Of a stretch of DNA of 32,946 nt, positions 27,618 to 32,946 are shown in pieces. The position numbers and the translations under genes were made by a program. This DNA is from Zygnema cylindricum (lineage: Eukaryota; Streptophyta; Zygnematophyceae; Zygnematales; Zygnemataceae): contig JBBHKE010002736.1 of assembly GCA_037447655.1 (NCBI GenBank), positions 1 through 32,946 on the forward strand. Reading direction: 5' to 3'. Every line of letters starts with the position of its first letter. Position 1 is the stretch's first letter. The notes beneath the pieces were generated by a model that saw nothing but the letters and a program-made list of their open reading frames with translations, was not told the origin of the DNA and ran no database searches.

Positions 27618-27970
27618 GGGTATGGTTACATCAGGTGGTCTTTGTAATAGTACTGACAACAAAATTGCAAAATTATAGAGGCCTCGGTTACATCGCGTAA
27701 CGTCTGTAAACAAGTTTTTCCATACGTGTTTTGATTTTAGTGCTTTCCTTGGACGTTGACAATCAAATCTCAAAAATCGTTCAAAAATTTGAAAACCGAC
27801 CATTTTCGTATAGGATTCCGTACTTGCATACTATGTACGTGTACTTCGCAAGTGTACCGCGTCAATGTACCTCAAAGATCTCCTTCACTCTGTTGACTTT
27901 CAAGGAAAAACCGTATTTATTTTTCGGGAAAGATTTTACGGTCACCTTGTCGGAAGGCACGTGACTTTAA
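27618..27970 (-). repeat. Right inverted block c', outside b'
   Basis: Starts GGGTATGGTTACATCAG and is the reverse complement of about 14345-14693. It sits on the outer side of b', whereas in the left arm its partner sits on the inner side of b. Confidence 0.75.
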
Positions 27971-27999
27971 TGACCTATAATTTTTTATTTTTTTTAATG

Positions 28000-28154
28000 C
28001 TTCGATATATTGGCAATACGATATATCGGCAATATGTTGGCAATGTATCGCGGTATTTTCATTTTCGATATATCGAAGCGATATATCGATTATCGGGTAC
28101 CTGAAATTCGATATATATCGAATATCGACAAATGGTCCTCGATACCCAACACTA
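28000..28154 (-). repeat. hAT-like right terminus with palindromic subterminal repeats
   Basis: Mirror of the left end: repeated CGATATATCGGCAATA and GATATATATCGAATATCG units, then CGATACCCAACACTA. Confidence 0.7.
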
Positions 28155-29639
28155 CTTGTTTGGATATAAGTGCGGAAAACGCGTGCAGAGTCCGAATAGG
28201 CGGAAATGTTCCTATGCAAAACATTTTGTGCGAAATACAGCAACGCACACATTTTGTGCGCAATACAGCATCGCATTAAACTTTCAATTTTAATATTTCG
28301 CACGGTCAGCCGTACTTTTGATTGCGTTCTACAGAAGATTTTATTTAAAAAAAACACGATCGGTAAAACGAAGCAACAAAGCATGGTTGAATACCATTAA
28401 AGGTAAGAGTTACAAATTTAAAAATCTTACATCCATAACAACCGCTAAGCAAAGCCAAAAATTGAAACTGGAAGCTACAAAAACAAATAAATAATAATAC
28501 TAGCACACACAACTCGATAATCTACATCGAAAAGAAAAAGTAGGCCCTCGCCTAGAGTGTAAGACTATGACCACATTAAAGGTCAAAATTACGAAAATCG
28601 TTTACATGAATCAAGTGGCGCAGCGTTATGTCATGACATCCACGACCATCATTTCTCGCCGTGATGTATCTAATAAGGGTCGAAGCTTGGGCAAGGTGAA
28701 GAACATCGAAAAAAATATGTTGGCAATAGAAAGCCGGCATGAGAGAAAGAATTAAACCCCATAAGGTTTGTGAGAGCCATGTCACCTAAAGCTTTTTTGC
28801 TTCATACAAAAACTTAAGACCCATGCGAGGGTCGCGGATGTCCTTAGGTAGGGGTATATGGACACTTCGTTCTTTACCATGCCCATTATTCACATCCCAT
28901 TGTCTTTATTGCATCCCATATCATATCGTAGGTTATCTTTCACTGCTCACCCTAGGGAAAATGAAACAAATAAACGCTTTGTTCATCCATAAGTGAACCA
29001 CACATTACGAGTTTTTCTTAAGAATGAAGGGCACAATAAGTTGAGGCTTTGGTGCAACACAAAAGAACAATTTGGCAAAGACAAGCGGAGCCAAACAAAA
29101 CATGGTACACTTACAAGCCAAGCTCCATCCTTATCCTTAAACACAAACAATGTCAACCATGTGCTTCAACCTCAATAAGGTTTATAACATGGACGGTGAC
29201 TACCATTTGACGACAATATTTTCTTGCACCCATCAGTGATTTCTGATAATGAGGGAAGAGGATGCAAAAAGTTGGTCTTGGGCCTCAACCATTGCGAAGT
29301 GAGGATAGATGCCACCAAAGTCGTACTTCGTGGGTAATTTGTTCGTGGTATGGTGGTTGTAGGTCTCCAACGAAGTCGCTCGAAAAGATGTGTAACAACT
29401 TGTCTACTAACGAGAGTCATTATCAGCGATCAAAAATACCACAACCGACAAGCTGGTTTAGGATTGGAAAGATACGTTTATATAAATATGAAAGCGAGGA
29501 AATGAAAAGAGAGATGGGAGGTAAAGTGTGATCCAAGTACATTGGGCATAAGAATGAGTCAAGAGAACAAACACAACTTAATAATTAAAGAGTTTTATAA
29601 ATTCGTAAAAGTGGGAAAAACTGTCTAATAAAGCATTCT
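28155..29639. other. Intergenic stretch without a recognised gene
   Basis: Contains a 28-bp tandem pair ACATTTTGTGCGAAATACAG.. (28221-28276). Minus-strand open fragments at about 28780-29420 may be the decayed downstream part of the reverse-transcriptase element at 29640-30030, but I could not align them to a known domain. Confidence 0.4.
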
Positions 29640-30030
29640 TAACAAACTTGGTCAAAAAAATTGTGGCTCCGACAGGAGAATCTAAAGCTTGGATTCCCCC
29701 TCGAGGAGCACATATGCAAAGTCCCGACGGGATTAAGTGAATTTGATGGGAAGACTTATATTGAATAGTTTTTTTAAAAACCGTTGAAAGGCATAAACAA
29801 CTCAGTTTGAGGGTCCCATGATATGTGTGTCATAGAGAACAAAAGGATATAGACAACTTGGAAAAGTGATGGTTGATTCTCTTAAAGCATGTAAGTGAGA
29901 TAGAGCAAAATAAAGGGTCACCTTGGCGAGTACCAGTTGTCGATTCCAAAGTGGCAACGTCCCCCAATGGTCCTCCCATTGAATAAAGTAGGGAGCTTGA
30001 TTTAGAGTAAAAAACATTAAAGGAAAAAAA
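29640..30030 (-). pseudogene. Decayed reverse-transcriptase fragment
   Basis: Minus-strand pieces in three frames: STTGTRQGDPLF (about 29905-29945), YDTHIMGPS (29811-29836, a damaged form of YADDTHI.GP, one Asp codon lost) and GIQALDSPVGATIFLTKF (about 29645-29700). This order, QGDPL, then DDTHI.GP, then G(I/L)x(V/A)LxxPxG, matches RTs of non-LTR-like retroelements in plants and algae. Frames are broken by small indels. Confidence 0.65.
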
Positions 30031-30198
30031 TCTGTACACAACTACAGACCACCATTAGCCGGCGGAATTTTACGAAGAAGCGGCATTATTCCTGTCGATA
30101 TACAGAACACTTCAATGGACGGCGGAACGTACCAAGAATCGGTGTGCAAGTGTCGATATACAGATAACCTTTAATCCTTTATCAATCGGCGGATTGTA
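30031..30198. repeat. Diverged tandem pair containing TGTCGATATACAGA
   Basis: Two roughly 70-base segments each run CGGCGGAA..TGTCGATATACAGA (about 30058-30110 and 30120-30170). Origin unknown. Confidence 0.5.
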
Positions 30199-30413
30199 CA
30201 CCGTGTATCGCTATTAGTGTTTATGTTTTTTTGCCACATAAAACATCTTTTCTCCCTACATACTTGTCGGATTGCGGATCTCGCGGTTGCGATTAAAAGG
30301 CAAGATTCTAGCTTCCGATTGGCGGTTTAAAATTGAAAATTGTACAGATGTGTACGAAAAAAATATGTTTTAAGTGGCTAAAAAATGATTAACACTAATA
30401 GCGATACACGGTG
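30199..30413. mobile_element. 215-bp MITE related to the one at 13535-13989
   Basis: Terminal inverted repeats begin CACCGTGTATCGCTATTAGT and extend about 23 bases, flanked by TA on both sides. The ends match those of the 455-bp MITE at most positions while the interiors are unrelated, so they are likely cut by the same transposase. Confidence 0.8.
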
Positions 30414-30608
30414 TAGTAGAAATTGTATTTGAACGCCAATGTTCATGTTAGCAAACCGGCTGGAATCGGTGAGGTTATGCCGATATTAATACCGATATCT
30501 CATGCCATACTCGTGCCGATTCAGCTGTCATACAACCAGGTGAAAGATTTTTAACTTTTTAACTTTTCCAATCATTACTTTGTAATTTTTCACTCTCTTG
30601 CTCGTCTG
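30414..30608 (+). promoter_or_regulatory. 5' flank of the plastid membrane-protein gene
   Basis: The 195 bases between the MITE and the ATG presumably hold the 5' UTR and core promoter. The MITE end lies within 200 bases of the start codon. No TATA box stands out. Confidence 0.35.
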
Positions 30609-31073
30609 ATGGCTACCATGGCCTCCTCTTTCGCCACGTGTCATTCCTTCCGCTTGTCATCGTCATTCTCCCTTTCGTCTCAGAATTTGCCACGTGGCAT
30701 ATCCTCATCTTCTTCTTCCTCTCCCTTCGTCCGCCACTCCAAAAGTCTTCCTTCTTCCAAAAACCCTAACGCTGTCTTGCCATCAAATAAATTATTGCCA
30801 TCAAATAAATTCCTGCAACCAATGAAATCCTCGTATTCAAATAAAATTCTGCAGTCGAATAATTTTTTGCAGTCGAATAATTTTCTGCAGAAGGAAAAAA
30901 ATGTAAAGCACGTTTCTTCTTTGGTTACAGCAAAAGCTTTGCCGAAGGATGGACCGTCGGATCCGGATGATGAAGGTCAAAATCTGACGGCTACGCTTGC
31001 AAGCCTTGGAATCGGATGTCTTTGGCTGGGTTTGGCGGCGTACGCATTCTTACTTGCTCCAAATCAAACACCT
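30609..31073 (+). CDS. Exon 1 of a plastid-targeted membrane protein, function unknown
   Basis: A 155-codon exon from MATMASSFATCHSFRLSSSF to LAAYAFLLAPNQTP, ending in phase 0 at CCT|GTAAGT. The first about 100 residues are Ser/Asn/Lys/Leu-rich and poor in acidic residues, as chloroplast transit peptides are. They contain an internal repeat of SN(K/N)(F/L/I)LQ units. An acidic DGPSDPDDEG follows, then a hydrophobic segment ATLASLGIGCLWLGLAAYAF that should span a membrane. The pattern LGIGCLWLGLxAYAFLLAPNQTP resembles a small conserved plastid/cyanobacterial membrane-protein family, but I cannot name it with confidence. Confidence 0.8.
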
Positions 31074-32250
31074 GTAAGTACCGATTCTTTGAAACAACTA
31101 TTTTTAACCATTTTAAACTGTTTTAACTAGTACAACTACTGTAGTTAAGTTATTTTAAATTTCCTAAGTATTTGAAGTATATGAAGTATTTTAACCGTTT
31201 TTAACCGTTTTAACTATTTTACGTCTTAACTAATTTAACTATTTTAGCTATTTTAATATTTTAGCTATTTTAATATTTTAACTTGTTTAACTCTTTCTGG
31301 TATTTAATCTATTTAAACTGTGCTATTTATTTTTCTTTGAGACTTTTTTTTTAGTAATTCCTTGGCATTTTTCTTTTTTTTGGCTTGTTTTTCATTTGCT
31401 TCTGAACTATACTCTTTGTCTCCTTTTTCTCTCTGTCTCTTTTCGCTTTCTTTTTCTGTCCTCTAAAGTTGCCCCCCTTTTTTTTTCTTGTTACAAAAGT
31501 TTTCTTGAGCATTTTTGTGAGAAATGTCTTTAGCATTTTTTTTAACATTTTTTTTGTCATTTTTGTTTGGTTTCTCTTTCGTTTTTGTTTTGTTTTTTTT
31601 TTTTTTTTATTTCTGTTTAATGTCTTTTAATGTTTTGTTTAATGTTTTGTTTAACTTATGTTTGATTTTTGTTTATTCTTCGTTTCATTTATTTTTTTCA
31701 TTAACAAGATCGATGTTTTTTTGTCAAAAAACTTCTTCATTCATTGACTGGATACATTTCCATTTCATTCTATTTATTTCATTCCATTTCATTTCTTCCA
31801 TTCCTTAATTTCCTTCCTTTTCCTCCTTCTTCGTCCTTCCCTCTTCATTCCTTCCTTCTTCCTTTCCCTCCTCCTTCCTTCCTTCCTCCTCCCCCAAACA
31901 AGATCTCCTCCCTCCATCCCTCTTCCTTCCTTTTTCTTCTGCTCCTAATTCCTTCCCCTCCTTCCCCCCTTCCCCTGTAAATTCCATTCCTTTGTTCCTT
32001 CCATTCCATTCCATTCGTTTCCTTCCATTCCATTCATTTTTTCTTCTTCCTTTTTCCATTTCTTTCCTTTTTTTCCTCTTTGTTCATACATTTTTTTCTC
32101 TTTCTCTCTTTCATCTTTGTCTCTCTATTTGGGCGTGGGCTCTCTCTCTTTTTCTCCTTTTGGCTTTCTCTCCCTCTCTCTTTTGAAGCTTTTTTTTGTG
32201 TCTCATCTCTCCCCGGTCCTCTCTCCCTCTCTCTCCCTCTCCTCCCCCAG
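31074..32250 (+). other. Intron(s) between the two recognised exons, repeat-filled
   Basis: 1,177 bases of low-complexity DNA: TTTTAACTATTTTAGC-type repeat (31105-31320), T-rich sequence, a TTCCATTCC/CTTCC pyrimidine zone (31740-32060) and CT repeats just before the acceptor. Phase needs at least one exon here; none was found. Confidence 0.6.
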
Positions 32251-32422
32251 TTCCAAAGGTCCCCCCATTTGGCCCTTTTCCGTACTTTCCGGATTCGTGG
32301 GAGCCTTCGCCCTTCTCCCCTATTTTGCCCTCTGGAGGGGGGATGCCTCCCCTCCTCTCCCTTCGAAAGAGGAAAAAAATAAATTAGCTCTTAGAATTCT
32401 CGATTCCAAAATTACTTCCGCG
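32251..32422 (+). CDS. Later exon of the plastid membrane protein
   Basis: A 172-base exon after CCCCCAG, reading GPPIWPFSVLSGFVGAFALL, PYFALWRGD, then a Lys/Ser tail LRILDSKITSA, ending in phase 0 at GCG|GTAAGA. It encodes another membrane span. It needs two bases from a preceding exon, while exon 1 ends on a whole codon. The extended open frames over the flanking CT repeats are not coding. Confidence 0.78.
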
Positions 32423-32946
32423 GTAAGAAAAAGTTTATTTTTCCGTAAAAAATTGGAAAGAGTGGGGAAACAATGGGGTACGAATGGGTTTATTTGGGTA
32501 AAATTGGGGTAAAATTGGGAAAATTGGGAAAAATTGGGGAGGGGATTGGGGGGAATTGGGAAAAAATGGGAAATAATCGGGAAATAATTGGGAAAAATTG
32601 GGAAAAATTGGGAAAAATTGGGTAAAATTGGGTAAAATTGGGTTAAATTGTGTTAATTTGGGGGGAAATGGGATGAAATGGGAAAAAAATGAAGAGAATT
32701 GGGGAAAAATTGACATGTCCTCCCTCTCTTCAACTTTTATCTCATTCCCCCTCTTCTTCATTTAATGAATCATATATTTTTTTATTATTAAGTTGAAGCC
32801 TTTGAATAAGGACAAAAATGTACCATAAAGAATTCATGTTTTTTTTTGTCACTATCCTTCCCCCTCACCACCTTCACCTTTTTGTTTTGCTTTTGTTGGT
32901 TTTTTTGGGAGTCTCTCTCCCCCCCCCCTCTCTCTCTCTCTCTCTC
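32423..32946 (+). other. Intron continuing to the window edge, GGGAAAAATTG repeats
   Basis: Begins GTAAGA. About 32470-32705 is a degenerate tandem array of TTGGGAAAAA-type units, and the end (32915-32946) is a CT dinucleotide run. Later exons should lie beyond the window. Confidence 0.75.

Larger units (their letters stand above)
12945..28154. mobile_element. Non-autonomous hAT-like DNA transposon, split by a copia array
   Basis: Ends are TAGTGTTGGGTATCG (12945-12959) and its exact reverse complement (28140-28154), with the YARNG start typical of hAT elements. ACTTGTTT occurs at 12935-12942 and again at 28154-28161, compatible with an 8-bp target duplication though offset by two bases on the left. 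Subterminal zones (12966-13078; 28002-28125) are full of CGATATATCG-type palindromes. Without the copia array the element is about 3.55 kb. Long inverted blocks make up both arms. No transposase is visible, so movement would need one supplied in trans. Confidence 0.7.

Noticed and set aside
31524-32250. Plus-strand Phe/Ser/Leu/Pro-rich frames before the later exon of the plastid-protein gene
   Set aside because: They are translations of CT- and TTCC-repeats in the intron's pyrimidine tract, with no conserved features.
1-32946. CRISPR arrays, rRNA or bona fide tRNA genes
   Set aside because: No spaced direct repeats of that kind and no rRNA or complete tRNA sequence were recognised.

Overview
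The window is nuclear DNA of a photosynthetic eukaryote, most likely a streptophyte (land plant or close algal relative). The grounds are intron-rich genes with GT-AG introns, a protein with a plastid-transit-type N-terminus, Ty1/copia and hAT-type elements, and a copia primer-binding site that appears to match plant initiator tRNA-Met. The species cannot be named from the sequence. Introns are AT-rich and packed with simple and degenerate tandem repeats, so most open frames on either strand are chance products.

Positions 41-11928 (minus strand) hold most of a gene for an AASDH/ACSF4-type enzyme: an acyl/aminoacyl adenylation domain, a phosphopantetheine carrier domain and a PQQ-type beta-propeller. 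Eleven exons could be placed by homology, splice sites and reading phase, several only 44-109 bases long. The 3' end lies beyond the left edge. Exons 4 and 5 are swollen by in-frame microsatellite and tandem-repeat insertions, and one junction (exon 7 to exon 8) does not keep phase.

Positions 11929-30608 separate this gene from a divergently transcribed plus-strand gene. About 15.2 kb of this gap is a transposon nest. A non-autonomous hAT-like element (12945-28154, 15-bp perfect terminal inverted repeats) carries long, partly rearranged inverted arms. One arm holds a small TA-flanked MITE. The hAT-like element is split by a Ty1/copia array with the layout LTR-internal-LTR-internal-LTR (15372-27021). 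One 5-bp target duplication, CGTCT, flanks the whole array, and the middle LTR is a hybrid of the two outer ones. This is the signature of unequal exchange between the two LTRs of one old insertion. Both internal copies share the same stops and frameshifts.

Positions 28155-30608 contain a decayed reverse-transcriptase fragment (minus strand) and a second MITE sharing terminal repeats with the first. From 30609 a plastid-targeted membrane-protein gene begins on the plus strand. Two exons are recognised, separated and followed by repeat-rich introns, and the phase requires at least one further exon between them that I could not find.
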